Positions 21,844 through 33,749 of a stretch of 64,000 nucleotides of DNA are shown here, piece by piece. This stretch comes from Cryptomeria japonica. Its lineage: Eukaryota > Streptophyta > Pinopsida > Cupressales > Cupressaceae. The stretch spans positions 371,069,809 through 371,133,808 of the forward strand of contig NC_081415.1 in the NCBI RefSeq assembly GCF_030272615.1. Direction: 5' to 3'. Position 1 is the first letter of the stretch. Every line of letters begins with the position of its first letter. The notes beneath the pieces are model-generated. The model did no database searches. It saw only the letters and a list, made by a program, of their open reading frames with translations, and had not been told where the DNA came from. The position numbers and the translations under genes were made by a program.

Positions 21844-22677
21844 TGTAGCACATCCTAAATTATGCCTAGTACAATTATGACACGTATGCATTGCGCCCGA
21901 TGCATTTATGACAAGGCTCATGATTAAGATCTCATTATTTTGACATCATGAGTTCAAAAGACAAAGTGCCTCCAATTGCCCTAAAACCTCATTTGCGGCC
22001 ATTTTGGTGAGGACAGAAGTGTGTTGCATAGATATTTGTGCATCGTGCTAATGTTCCATCAGTTTCTCAAATCTAGAATCATATATCCCATATTAGACAT
22101 TTTTAGATGCGTGCCCCTTTGCTTGAATTCATCCATAATAGCTCCTTGTGCCTATTCCTTGCATTAAAAGCTCATTTTCTTGCTCATTTATCCCTCTAGA
22201 CACTCTTGGAAAGAAATATCTCATACTTTGGCTCTCACATTCTTGGCTCTCATTGTGAATACTTGACAACTATCTTGCAACAACAACATCATTACAAGCT
22301 TCATCGGGCTCTTATCTCAAGTGAGGGGTTTGGATGGACTGCTTTGTGTTCTCTCTTATCTCTTATCTTACAAAATTGTATGTCTTGCATTATCGTATTC
22401 CTAAATGTATATATTGTCTAGGTGCATATAGTTTATCATTTATCATTTTATCTTATATCTATTGCAATAGGGGTTTTCTTTCATTAATCGAGCCTTGTTT
22501 CTATTGCATTTATCAATTATCTTGCATCTGATGTAGTAGGGATTTTCCTTTATTAAACGGGGACAGTTTCTATTACATTTATCTTTTTTTTATCCAATAT
22601 ATCTATTTGGTTGTCTATGGTGGTGGGAACACCAAAACAAGGATTTGACTGAGGCAAACCCCTATACAACCCCAACA
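21844..22677 (+). repeat. Gypsy A 3' LTR
   Basis: Starts TGTAGCACATCC straight after the PPT. A plausible end is ACAACCCCAACA at 22677, giving about 0.83 kb. That is shorter than the 1.5-kb gypsy B LTR, so the 3' end is uncertain. No coding signal; short open frames inside are incidental. Confidence 0.55.
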
Positions 22678-22924
22678 TTTTCCCCCTATCTCCATGTGCA
22701 TAGGTGACGAACAAGTTCTACATAGCGAAGGGTAAGTTTTGGAGCATTCTGGACACATTTGCAGGTCTCTGACCGTACAGATAGCAGTGCAGGGAATATA
22801 CATCCCCACGACATGCTGGCATCCAGGACCCGAGACCGAATATGTCTATTGGTATAATTTATTCCCGTTTCTGCATTTCTATAACATTCAGAACTTTAAT
22901 AATTTGTTATATGTACTTTGGCAT
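22678..22924. other. Short stretch between gypsy A LTR and the copia element
   Basis: Nothing recognised. Confidence 0.35.
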
Positions 22925-24346
22925 TCTGCAATTTCATATTTTTGTTGCCATTTTGCATAGAAATTGCATTGATGATATGTTGTCATTGATGTCAATTGAA
23001 CTGGTAATGGTATTCATGTTATTGTTGATATTATTGTTTTTGACATTGGCTAGTAACTGGTAAGAAGATCTTTGTGGAAGATGTTGTAAACCAGTATGTA
23101 AACTTTGTGAGTTGAACCGGTGAACTGGTGTAAAGGGTTAAACATTTCTATGTAATGTAACTGGTAAACCCTATCAGTTGTTAAACCCTAGCCAATCAAG
23201 TTTGATGGTTTATTATTTGATAAGCAGTAATGATGGAGACACGTGTGATCATTGTATGAGGATATGTTCAAATTGTTTTGGTGCATTTGTTTCTTGTCTA
23301 GGGAAGGAGCAAAGTGGATTGCATCTAATGCACAATGCATGATGAGTTACAAAGTTCGATGAAGCAGTGATCATGGAGCGGCTAGAATTTTCTTGAAGAA
23401 TGTGAAGAGATTGTCATGATTTCTAATGGTCAAGATTGTATTGACTTGTTTGTAATCTCGATGATGAGAATTAGGTTTTTGCTGTGTTACCGACCTAATT
23501 GATTTGTATTTAAGGTCGATGAAGTTGTTTTTAAAGGTTGTTGGCAAGATTGATAGAAACCTATTGAGTGTGTAGTTGCCTAACCAGTGAATGGATTTGC
23601 ACTTTGAGTGAAAGCAGATTGAAGCTTAGAAGGATCTGATCAAGCAAATGTAGTGCTACTCAGACAGATCAAGAAAATCTATTATTTTCTAACAATTACA
23701 ACAGAAGTGAAATCCCTTAACCGGGTAAGCTCTAACAAGCTTGGTTACTCATTAAATCTACTAACAAGGTGGTCCATTAGCTTGGATTCTTAAATCCTCC
23801 AGCGAGGTTACTCCTAACAAGGTATTGTGATTTTCATCAAGGCATATTTGTAAATCCCTTAACTGGGTGATTCCTAACTGGAATTAGTTCTTAACATGAC
23901 TTATTGTAAAGCTTTAACAAGCTTGGCTCCTAACAGGGCAAACTTCATAAGAGTTTAGATAGCTATCCTTGTGAGTCTCATCTCACCGTGGTTTTTACCT
24001 ATTTGGGTTTCCCACATATAAACATTTGTGTCAAGTGGTGAATGCTTTTGTGGTTATGATCTTATTTGTTGATTTGGTTAACTTCTGACAAGGCATGTGA
24101 AGTAGAAGCATTGAGAGTTGAATATGTTGAGTTATGATCAAGCATTGTTGATGTTTACAAGATTGAAGTTGTTTACTTTTAAATTTGTCATGACAATTAA
24201 ACCGGTTGATGTCAATTATTCTTATGAATATTGATCTTGACTGAGTTTGAGTTTGGGAACTTTGTATCAGTTTTTCAATATACTGATTCACTCCCCCCCC
24301 CCCTCTTAGTATTCTATCAGATACTTATTCTTTTATCATACCATCA
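22925..24346 (+). repeat. Copia 5' LTR
   Basis: Aligns with the 3' LTR (28760-30197) from the TTTTGCATAG region onward. The first ~20 bp are altered, so the start is approximate. It contains repeated AAATCCCTTAACnGGGT / CTAACAAGG units (about 23703-23950), GTGGTTTTTACCTATTTGGG (about 23987), an eleven-C run at 24293-24303 and the end CCATCA, two bases before the primer site. Confidence 0.88.
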
Positions 24347-24348
24347 AT

Positions 24349-24360
24349 TGGTATCAGAGC
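24349..24360 (+). other. Primer binding site, initiator tRNA-Met
   Basis: TGGTATCAGAGC, the standard plant copia primer site, two bases after the LTR end. Confidence 0.93.
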
Positions 24361-24420
24361 ATCTCAGGTCCTCTTAATCTAAAAGCCTAATAGCTTGAGG
24401 AAAAGATCTTATAGATCATA

Positions 24421-25362
24421 ATGAAGAAAGAAGGTCCAAAGTTCAACAAAGATAATTATAGAATATGGAGTGACAGAATGAATATTTACATTAAGAGTCT
24501 TGTTAGTCAGTACTGGGATCATATAGAAAATAAGTATACTACACCTACTGGACCCCTGATTGGTGATCAAAAGAAAGAACAACAAGAAAATCACCAAGCA
24601 TTAGAAGCTATTATCAGTTCATTGTCTAATGTTGAATATGTAGATGTTCATGGTCTTGAAACTACATATGAAGTATGGAAGAAATTACAAGAGATTTATT
24701 GATGAACATGTTAAGATTGCCAAAGAGGAGAGTTTAAGAGGAAAGTTTGATGACATGAGAATATCCACCAGTACAATCAAAGGATTAAAGAGATAGTTGG
24801 TGAGATAAAGAGTGCAGGAGGGAAAGTGGAAGATGCCACAGTAATCAGTAAGGTACTGATAACTCTGCTACTGGTCTATGCTATCCGAGTTGCAGTTATT
24901 CAAGAGATGAAATCCATTGACAAGACAAAGGTAACTCTTGACTCAATTATTGGCAAACTTACTGCTTTTGAACTAAATAGCTATGATGGTAGTGTACAAA
25001 AATCAGAATCTGCATTTAGAGCTTTTGTCTCTAACCCATCTGTGAGAAGTAGAGATACCGGCCATAACTATGAATCTAGATCCAGCAGAGATGTTGAAGA
25101 TGAAGACAACTTAGTGGAACTTGAAGCATTGTTGGCAAAATGACTGCCTAGAGGCACTGGTAAATATAGAGGTAAGCTACCTTTAAAATGTTTTGCATGC
25201 AACAAGATTGGTCATATAGCAGCAAATTGCCCTAATGGTGAAAATGAATACAAGAGAGACAAATTTAAGAAGTACAAGGGTAAAGGCAAGAGAGATTGTC
25301 TTGTAGCTATTGACAATGGTATTACTGATGAAGAATCTAATGATGATGCTAGTGAAGATATT
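24421..25362 (+). pseudogene. Copia gag (UBN2-type) with zinc knuckle
   Basis: Opens with MKKEGPKFNKDNYRIWSDRM, the usual start of plant copia gag (F.G.NY..W...M), and continues through LESLSN-like helices and VWKKLQEIY to a stop at 24700. Further gag helices resume in a second frame (AKEESLRGKFDDMR, then KVLITLLLVYAIRVAVIQEM). The CCHC knuckle CFACNKIGHIAANC is at about 25189-25230. A TGA at 25141 lies just before it. Gag forms the particle and packages the RNA. At least two frame breaks, so not functional. Confidence 0.85.
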
Positions 25363-28300
25363 GTGTTTGTATCTATTAAGGAAGAAATATCAGATCAGAA
25401 GGCACTAGTATCCAAAATGGATAAATTTGATGATTGGATAATTGATAGTGGTTGTTCACATCACATGACCAGTGATCGGAGAAAATTTCTTTCCCTGAAG
25501 GAATTTGATGGCGGTGTTGTCAGATTTGGCAATGACTCGCCTTGTATGGTTAAAGGTAAGGGAGTTATTTCTCTTAATGGGAAGAGCAGTGTTGATGATG
25601 TCTATTGGGTTGAAGGCTTAAAGCACAATATTTTAAGTGTGGTACAACTTAACGACAAAGGATACCCACTGGAGTTTAGAAATGGAATGTGCAAAATATC
25701 TAACAATAAAGGTGAATTGATTGCAACCGGGAAATGGACCAGAGGTAATCTATTTCATCTCAATCCTAAAGTTAGCAACTGTTTGATAGCAAAAATAGAT
25801 GATAGCTTTCTTTGGCATAGGAGATTTTGTCATATAAATTTTGACAATATTGTTAAAGTAAGAAAGTCTAAGATAGTAAGAGGTTTGCCTCAGCTGGACA
25901 AACTAGTTAATGCTCTTTGTAAAGAATGTCAACTAGGAAAGATGACTTCTTCAACTTTTAAGAGCAAGTCCTTCTCAGCAGAGCACTTGTTAGATTTGAC
26001 TCATACATATGTATGTGGACCAATAAGAACAAGAAGCATTCAAGGTGACAGATACTTCATGATCTTCACTGATGATTGTTCAAGGATGATGTGGGTCACA
26101 TTCTTGAAGGATAAGAATGAAGCTTTTGGGAAATTCAAGGCATTTAGAGCCTTAGCTGAGAAAAAGAGTGGCAAAAAGATAAAATGCCTAAGAATAGATC
26201 AAGGTGGTGAATTCACTTCTGTGGAGTTCACTAAGTATTGTGCTGATAATGGTATAAAGCGGCAGCTTTCTGCACCAAGAACACCTCAGTAGAATGGTAT
26301 AGTAGAGAGAAACAACCGATCAGTGGTTGAAGCCACTAGGACTATGTTGATACAAGGAGGTGCAACAAAAACATTTTGGAAAGAAACTGTAAGTACAACT
26401 ATCTACACAATGAACCGAGTTCTGGTGAAAAGAGGTAAGGATAAGACCCCATATGAGTACTGGTATGGGAGATCACCTGATGTTAGCTATTTTAAGATAT
26501 TTGGAAGAAAATGTTTTATTAAAAGATGTGATTGCATAAGCAAGTTTGAAGCTAAGAGTGATGAAGGCATATTTCTTGATTATTCCACCAAGAGTAAGGC
26601 CTATAAATACTTCAACAACCAGAGACAGAAAATTGTTGAGAGTGTTGATGTTCATGTAGATGAATGTCCTGAAGTTTTAGAAGGAACTAGTTCTGAGAAG
26701 AAGGATGAAGATCCTTACATTTTTCTTTTAGAACCTAAAACTGTTAAATCAGAAACTAGTAAAGCAAATCCTGATGTACTTGTTCAACCGGAACAAATAA
26801 ATTCAGAGGAAGATGATAATGAAGAAGGTGAACCTGAAGAGAATGATCATGTTATTCCTAGGTATGTGAGACTGAATCAAAATCCTGAATAGATAATTGG
26901 GGATAAGGATGTCAGTGTACTAACTAGAAGGAGAATAAGAGAGAACTCTTGCATGATCTCCACCTTTGAACCTAGAAGTGCTAAGGAGGCATTTGGTGAT
27001 GATTATTGGGTGAAAGCTATGGAGGAGGAGTTGGATCAAATTGAGAAGAACAACACTTGGACCCTGGTACCTCAATCGGTAAACAAGAATGTTATAGGTA
27101 CTAAATGGGTGTTCAGAAACAAATTAAACAAAGATGGTGTTGTAGTTCTCAAGAAGGCAAGATTAGTATGCAAAGGTTATGCACAAGAAGAAGGAGAGGA
27201 TTATGGAGAAACTTTTGCACCAGTAGCAAGAAGAAGGTATACCAGGTTTATATAGAGTAGTCTGATGGTTATGCATTGACAGATAAGGAAGATGTGGTAT
27301 GCAAACTGCATAAAGCCTTGTATGGATTAAAGAAGGCACCCAGAGCATGGTATGAATGACTTCATACTCATCTAATGAAGATAGGCTTTGCTAGAACTAG
27401 TGATGACACCAACATTTATCTCAAGATTGAAGGAGATGAAATATTGGTCAGTGAAATATTTGTAGATGACATTATTTTTGGAGGTAATGATGACATGAGT
27501 AATTGTTTTGTAGATGAAATGAAGAATTAATTTGAGATGTTATTAGTAGGGGAAATAAAAAAATTCATAGGCTTACAGATACAGCAAATGAAGAATGGTA
27601 TTTTCATTACTCAATCCAAGTATGTGAAAGAGGTTTTGAAGACTTTCGGTATGAGTGACTGTAAACCAATTGGAACCCAAATGTTACAGGTTGTAAATTG
27701 TCCAAGGAAGATGCATCTAAGTCTGTAGATGAAAAGGAATGCAGGTCAATGATTGGAAAATTACACTATGTTGTTCACAATCGACTGGATATTGCCCATG
27801 TAGTTGGTATTGTTGCTAGATTTCAAAAGAATCCAAAGGAGGCACATGTGATGGCAACCAAGAGAATTTTTAGATATCTGAAAGGTACTGTTGACTATGG
27901 GCTATGGTATCCATGTGGTGAAAATTTTGATTTGAAAGCATACACAAATGTTGATTGGGAAGGAAATATTGATGACCAAAAGAGTACTACCGGTGGAGCA
28001 TTCTTTCTAGGAGGAAGGCTAGTTTCATGGAGTAGTAAAAAGCAGAGTTGTACTTCACAATCTACTACTGAAGCTAAGTATGTAGCAGCTTATATGAGTT
28101 TCACACAAGCTATGTGGATGAGGCACATTTTGGAAGGTTTGAAGATGGAAATATCAAAACCAATAAAGATTTTGTGTGATAATACAAGTGCAATAAACAT
28201 TTCTAAAAATCTCATTTTGCATGCAAGGACTAAGCACATTGAATTGAAATATCACTTTTGGAGGGAAAAAGTTCAAAGTAAAGATGTTATCTTGGATCAT

Positions 28301-28411
28301 GTTTCTACCAAGGAGCAGCTTGCAGATATCTTTACCAAATCTCTGCCTAAGACCACTTTTGAGTATCTTAGAAGTCAATTGGGGGTTGTCCCTCTTCATG
28401 AAGTTAGTTGA
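25363..28411 (+). pseudogene. Copia pol: protease, integrase, RT, RNase H
   Basis: The protease signature DWIIDSGCSHHMTSD comes first. Integrase has FLWHRRFCHIN...CKECQLGK (HHCC zinc) and a catalytic core with FTDDCSRMMWV, LRIDQGGEF and IVERNNRS (D, D, E); a TAG interrupts it before NGIVER. RT starts at WVKAMEEELDQIEKNNTW and GTKWVFRNKLN...KARLVCKGY, then FAPVAR. From there it jumps to VYQVYIE, a stop, then SDGY. About 40-50 residues, including the 'QMDVK.AFLNG' catalytic block, are deleted near 27232-27245. FVDDIIFGG is present. RNase H runs through LKAYTNVDWEG, STTEAKYVAA and CDNTSAINISKN to IFTKSLPKTTFEYLRSQLG. Inactive. Confidence 0.92.
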
Positions 28412-28573
28412 GCATGATGCTAATTGGATTAGTCTTTGAACCACTTGCAGAATTTTACATGGATTGATGAAGAAGTGGATGTATTCCACAAGGGGAGCAT
28501 CAAGTTGTAGAATGATGTTGATGCACAGTGAGAGTAGAATTACATGTTTTACTTTCAATTTGGCATTGCTATC

Positions 28574-28586
28574 AAAGGGGGAGAAG
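28574..28586 (+). other. Upstream PPT-like purine tract
   Basis: AAAGGGGGAGAAG, preceded by TTTGGCATTGCTATC, 174 bp before the LTR-adjacent tract. It matches the tandem arrangement at 2476/2596. Confidence 0.6.
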
Positions 28587-28747
28587 AATTATGTGATTGA
28601 GGAGAAAAATTGTGTCTGATTAGGTGAACCAGCGGCAGGCTGAAGACAGACAGAGCAAGGTGAATAATTGGTAATGTAAACCAAGATTCCTATTCACCAA
28701 TCTCAGCAGCAATCAGAGGCATTGATATTTGTATTGCCATCAACGCC

Positions 28748-28758
28748 AAAGGGTGAGA
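28748..28758 (+). other. Polypurine tract
   Basis: AAAGGGTGAGA adjoins the 3' LTR start. One G-to-T change relative to the 2596 copy. Confidence 0.75.
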
Positions 28759-28759
28759 T

Positions 28760-30197
28760 TGTTGGAATTTTGAGTTTGTTGGCATTTTGCATAGAGATTG
28801 CATTAATGATATGTTGTCATTGATGTTAATTGAACCGATAATGGTATTCATGTTATTGCTGAAATTGTTGTTTTTGATATTGGCTAGCAACCGGTAAAAA
28901 GAGATTTGTGGAAGATGTTGTAAACTAGTATGTAAAGTTTGTGAGTTGAACCGGTGAACCGGTGTAAAGGGTTAAACCTTTCTATGTAATGTAACTGGTA
29001 AACCCTATCAGTTGTTAAACCCTAACTGATCAAGTTTGATGGTTTATTATCTGATAAGTGGTAATGATGGAGATGCGTCTGATCATTGTATGAGGATATG
29101 TTCAAATTGTTTTGCACATTTGTTTATTGTCTAGGGAAGGAGCAAAGTGGATTGCATCTAATGCACAACACGTGATGAGTTACAAAGTCTAATGAAGCGG
29201 TGATCATGGAGCGGCTGGAGTTTTCTTGAAGAATGTGAAGAGATTGTCATGATTTCGAATGGTCAAGATTGTACCGACTTGTTTGTAATTTCAATGATGA
29301 GAATTATGTTTTTGCTATGTTACCGACCTAATTGATTTGTATTTAAGGTCGATAAAGTTGTTTGTAATGGTTGTTGGAAAGATTGATAGAAACCTGTTGA
29401 GTGTGTAGTTGCCTAACTAGTGAATGGATCTGCAGTTTGAGTGAAGGCAGATTGAAGCTTAGAAGGATCTAATCAAGCAAATGTAGTGCTACTCAGACAG
29501 ATCAAGAAAACCTGTTGTTTTCTAACAATTACAATAGAAGTGAAATCCCTTAACTGGGTAAGCTCTAACAAGCTTGATTACTCATTAAATCCTTTAACAA
29601 GGTGGTCCATTAGGTTGGATTCTTAAATCCTCCAGTGAGGTTACTCCTAACAGGGTATTGTGCTTTTCATCAAGGCATATTTGTAAATCCCTTAACTGGG
29701 TGATTCCTAATCGGAATTAGTTCTTAACAGGACTTATTGTAAATATTTAACAGGCTTGGATCCTAACAGGGCGAACTTCAGAAGAGTTTAGATAGCTATC
29801 CTTGTGATTCTCATCTCATTGTGGTTTTTACCTGTTTGGGTTTTCCACGTATAAACATTTGTGTCAAGTGGTGAATTCTTTTGTGGTTGTGATCTTATTT
29901 GTTGATTTGGTTAACTTCTGACAAAGCATGTTAAGTAGAAGCATTGAGAGTTGAATATGTTGACTTATGATTAAGCATTGTTGATGTTTACAAGTTTGAA
30001 CTTGTTTACTGTTAAAGTTGTCATAACAGTTAAATCGGTTGATGTCAAGTATTCTTATGAATATTGATCTTGACTGAGATATGTTTCCTTTGTTTGACTG
30101 AGTTTGAGTTTGGTAACTTTGTATCAATTTTTCAATATACTGATTCACCCCCCCTCTCAGTATTCTACCAGATACTTATTCTTTCATCATACCATCA
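28760..30197 (+). repeat. Copia 3' LTR
   Basis: Begins TGTTGGAATTTTGAG and ends ACCATCA. It matches the 5' LTR along its length, with an extra ATATGTTTCCTTTG-containing duplication near 30079-30102 and a seven-C run at 30148-30154. Confidence 0.92.
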
Positions 30198-30419
30198 AGG
30201 TTTAATCTAGTGTTTATTTTATCATTATATTTTTATCCCTTGGCTCACCTTTAGCACCAATTTAAGTGAGGTAGCGACAAATAGTTTTCTCTCTAAGGTT
30301 TATCATCTTAGTGGTTACAAATTCCCTCCTCTATAGAATTAACTCCTCTTTCTGAGTCTTTGCATAGTATAATGTTGAAGTTAATGAATGTTAATGTGTT
30401 GCAACTTCCTCTTATCAAG

Positions 30420-31622
30420 ACAATTGACAATTCTAAACCATTGCCACCTTACCATGTCTTAAATCTTTTTGTAAATATCACCATCAACCTAGCCATGATA
30501 TTGAGAAGTGTTACAAGTTGATAAATATGATCCAAGAATTCATTGATAACAATACTATATACATAGTTGGTGTAAAAAGAAAAAGGTAATAAATCCATAG
30601 CTCCTCCTAATCAAAACCTCCAAATCTTTACCAATCTATTGCCTTCTCATTCTACCAATGTTGCTTAGTTTGAGTCTGTTGATTTTTCTCCCAATGATCT
30701 TGGCATAGAATCTAATAATGTTGCGAATCTTGTTGACAAACCTACACCTCCAAAATATTTATGCATTACTTTTGATCATTGTGAGACTATTTTTGCATCT
30801 GATGGCCCATTATATATCACTAGGAATACCAAATTACAAACTCTCATGAGGGGTGCTTATTGATCCAATGTGTATGGTGAATGTGATTACTAAAGAACAT
30901 CTTTATATTTTACAATTACATCAAGTAACATATGATAAGTCTGATGTTATGGTTAAGGTGTATGATTATTTATCTTTCCCTACTATTGGTTCTATTACTC
31001 TTCCCGTTGAGGTTGGCAGTAAGTTCTTAGATTGTACCTTTTCTATTATTCTTACATGGGATTGGTTTCATGCGAAGTTAGGACATCCTTGGATCTCTTC
31101 CATGAAATTTATCCCTTCTAAAATTCATAAATGTCTGAAATTACCTCATAATGATACTATTATAATAATTAATCATATCCTTTACCAACCCATAGTGAAG
31201 CATAGAAATTTCACTCTTGATTACTTTTAGCCTAACCAACATAAACCTCTTAAGCCTCAAATTGACATCAAATTTCTTCTTATCAAAAATGTAAAAATGA
31301 GATGATAATGTCCTTTATTAAACCTAGAGACCCTACACCCATGGATGATGATAATGTTGTTCATGTTAACAATGTTGATTCTAATGATTTTGATGACATG
31401 TATGATCTTGTTGAGATTAATCATGAGTTATCTTCACATTTTTCAAAAGCATTAACCCTAGCTCCTAGTGACAAACAAAGTGATTCATCATTAGAGAATG
31501 GTCCTTGTTTGGAACTTGCAGTAGCTCAATCTATTGTGCTCAAAGTGGTTCCTCTTGCACCTTTTCCATCATTTGTAGATGATGTTAAGAAAGATTGTGA
31601 GGCAAATGATTTTCTTGAATAA
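30420..31622 (+). pseudogene. Gypsy gag C terminus and retroviral-type protease fragment
   Basis: CKYHHQPSHDIEKCYKLINM followed by IQEFID (about 30460-30545) matches the zinc-knuckle end of Tat/Athila-type gag (C.YH...GH..E.C..L...I..LI). After a broken linker, FASDGPLYITRNTK and then VNVITKEHLYIL...LPVEVGS...LGHPWISSMKFIPSKIHKCL (30853-31150) match the plant gypsy aspartic protease, ending in the LG.PW....VPS..H.CLK block. The catalytic D-S/T-G is degenerate here: the frame reads LIDPMCMV. An acidic low-complexity tail (31302-31622, e.g. MDDDNVVHVNNVDSNDFDD) follows. Frameshifts near 30850 and 31240 plus TAA/TAG stops make it non-functional. Confidence 0.72.
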
Positions 31623-32553
31623 CTTTATTTGTGTTGTAGGTTCTCTTTTGTCTGTTTCTTGTTTGTAATGTGCTTCTGTCATGATGTGTTGCTTGAAATG
31701 TTTTTATGTTATATTATGTTCTCTTTGGATGACCCTTGTTACTTTGTTGGTGCAAGGTAATAAAGAGGTTGAATCAATTGTGACATTCTTCTATTTGTAT
31801 CTCAATTCTTTTGTATGTCATATATATGTCATACATGTTCTATTGTTTATAAATGTGTCTTGTGTTGTCTACATGGGGACAATGCAAAGCGTTGAGATCT
31901 CTCTTTGGTCTATTCCATGTTGACTCCAAAAGACATTTTTTTTTATCTCTTGTGTTCTTCTTATATTGTGTTTGTAGTTCCACTACCTTTGGGAGATGAG
32001 GTCAATTCAATACAAATATTCTTGATATACATTTTTTATCATACGAGCATATTGACCCTAAAGTTCGTGGATCCCTTATGTGCCCTTTCCTATATATTTT
32101 GTGACCATTATCCTTGATTTGTCCTTTCTTGAGGGAATATCATTGTGGTAACATGCTTTTCTTTTGGATGCATGCTACCTTAAAGCAATTGCTCTCAATA
32201 AGGTGTATGCAATCACTTTAATGTGGGGGTATACACTGCGCTTAGTGTTACACTTTATCCACACACCATGACATGATTTTGATACTCAAGTTACTCTTCA
32301 AATTGAGCCTTTTTCTTTGTAATTTGGTATTTTTCTTTTTCATGACTCGTAGTAAGAAAAACTTACTAGGGCAGTGTTGTCATTCTCTCTCTCTTTCCCT
32401 TTCATGTGTTATCCCTTTTATCTTGATATTAGAGTAGTAAGATCTTAAAGTCACTAGGGGCTTGGTGTGTCTTGTCTCTTTAACATCTTGGTGAAAGTTT
32501 TTCTATGTAACTTTGTACTTTACTATGAGTATTCTTAGTCTCATACTCTCGCT
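31623..32553. other. Gypsy C 3' non-coding region
   Basis: T-rich with short membrane-like chance frames (31681-32117). No family motif. It leads into the PPT. Confidence 0.45.
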
Positions 32554-32568
32554 AAAGTGGGGGCTAAA
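32554..32568 (+). other. Polypurine tract of gypsy C
   Basis: AAAGTGGGGGCTAAA immediately before TGTAGTGTC, the same configuration as at 21829. Confidence 0.75.
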
Positions 32569-33749
32569 TGTAGTGTCATAAATTGTATATGCATACAATT
32601 TTGTCCTCACCTAGACCTCACCTTGGTGCCTCAAATTTTGATGCCTAATGCTTGTTCTAATTTTTCTTACACCATCCATATACCTACATTTTCATCTTCT
32701 TCTCTACCTTTCCTCCAAGCTTGAGTCCCGATTGTCAGGATCAGGGTGTTGGGCTCCTTGGTCCTACCTCAAGACCAAAGAACCCAACACCTTGGTTGTC
32801 TCAATTAGCAACCATTTTTGGTCTTCATAATGGTCATCTCAAATGACTAAGAAATTTGATCCTATGTCATCCTACTCTGGAAATTTAATTAATTTCTGGG
32901 TAGTCAAGTATGAAAGGAGGTCTACCCCTCTCATTTGAAACCTAAACCATCTAACTTTTCCAAGAGGCAAAATAATAATCCTAATTAAAAATTCAATTCA
33001 AGTGATCAAGCATTGGAGCACAAGTGAAGTCAAATTTATGCATTCAAGATGGCATCCATGATCAATCTTCTTTGGAGGCATTCTACAAGACATACTAAAA
33101 CCCATGCATGAGGATCAAACAAAAATTCATCAAGGTATACCTTTCAATTACAAACATTTTACTTTAGATCTGGCCTTTCCCTCAAAAGGAAAGCATTTCG
33201 TAGTAATTTACATTTCAATTCCTATTTCAATTTCAAGGTTAATTCCAAAACTGGGGTCTGACCTAAGGCAAACTAGTATCCACAACATCTTTCCCTCTCT
33301 TTTTGTGTATAGAAAATAGGTTTAGGATCTTGATAGGCCAACACAGGGTAAAGAAAAAAAAAGATTTAATGCTTTATAATGAATTTCATCTTAGTCTATA
33401 CGTGTCAATCCGAAGGCATAAACTTATGAGAGGTATTGTGGCTATGTGTTGAAGGGATGAAGATAGTGAGCTAAGTGGGGATGAATACAACTAGAACACA
33501 TGGAAATAAATCTATTGCAAATCAAAATAGAACTAGTGACAGGAACTATCACTTCCTAGCAATAGGGGTTGCACACCACAAACTCTCAAACAAAAATTTT
33601 AACAGCAATTAACGAATTCATAAAATTAAAAAATGTGCAAATAGAACTCAAATCAATAACATACTTAATTTACACAAAAAATATATCATCCAGTTCAATC
33701 TAAATTAATAGATAACTTACACATATATCAACTATATAATTATAGTAAC
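32569..33749 (+). repeat. Gypsy C 3' LTR, first part
   Basis: Starts TGTAGTGTCATAAATTG after the PPT. It continues across the LINE insertion to a possible CTCCCAACA end at 40133. Non-coding. The far end is an inference. Confidence 0.5.
33730..33749 (+). repeat. LINE target-site duplication, left copy
   Basis: AACTATATAATTATAGTAAC, identical to 40006-40025. Confidence 0.9.

Larger units (their letters stand above)
3936..22677 (+). mobile_element. Gypsy A: Tat-like Ty3/gypsy element with antisense PMD cargo, nested
   Basis: This composite element is reconstructed from the order pol remnant (3936-5938), spacer, antisense PMD frame (18640 back to 6415), PPT (21829) and 3' LTR (21844-22677). The CACTA transposon (7771-17960) and a copia LTR (19233-21437) are later insertions inside it. 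The 5' half (5' LTR, gag, protease, RT) is absent, replaced on the left by the truncated copia element. The layout matches gypsy B at 55788-64000, and the PPT/LTR junction GGGGCAAAATGTAG is identical in A and B. Assigning all parts to one element is inference from this parallel. Confidence 0.65.
22925..30197 (+). mobile_element. Near-complete Ty1/copia retrotransposon
   Basis: Two LTRs of about 1.42 kb flank a 4.4-kb internal region with PBS, gag, protease, integrase, reverse transcriptase, RNase H and PPT in copia order (integrase before RT). It is defective: gag and pol are frame-broken, RT has an internal deletion, and stops are frequent. The LTRs clearly differ from each other by many substitutions and a 24-bp insertion, so the insertion is old. 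The outer flanks (CATTC and AGGTT) show no target duplication, possibly because the first bases of the 5' LTR have decayed. By protein motifs it belongs to the Tork/SIRE-like side of copia, an inference without a tree. Confidence 0.9.

Noticed and set aside
22925-30202. 5-bp target duplication for the near-complete copia element
   Set aside because: Flanks read CATTC and AGGTT; no match, and the first bases of the 5' LTR are altered, so none can be claimed.
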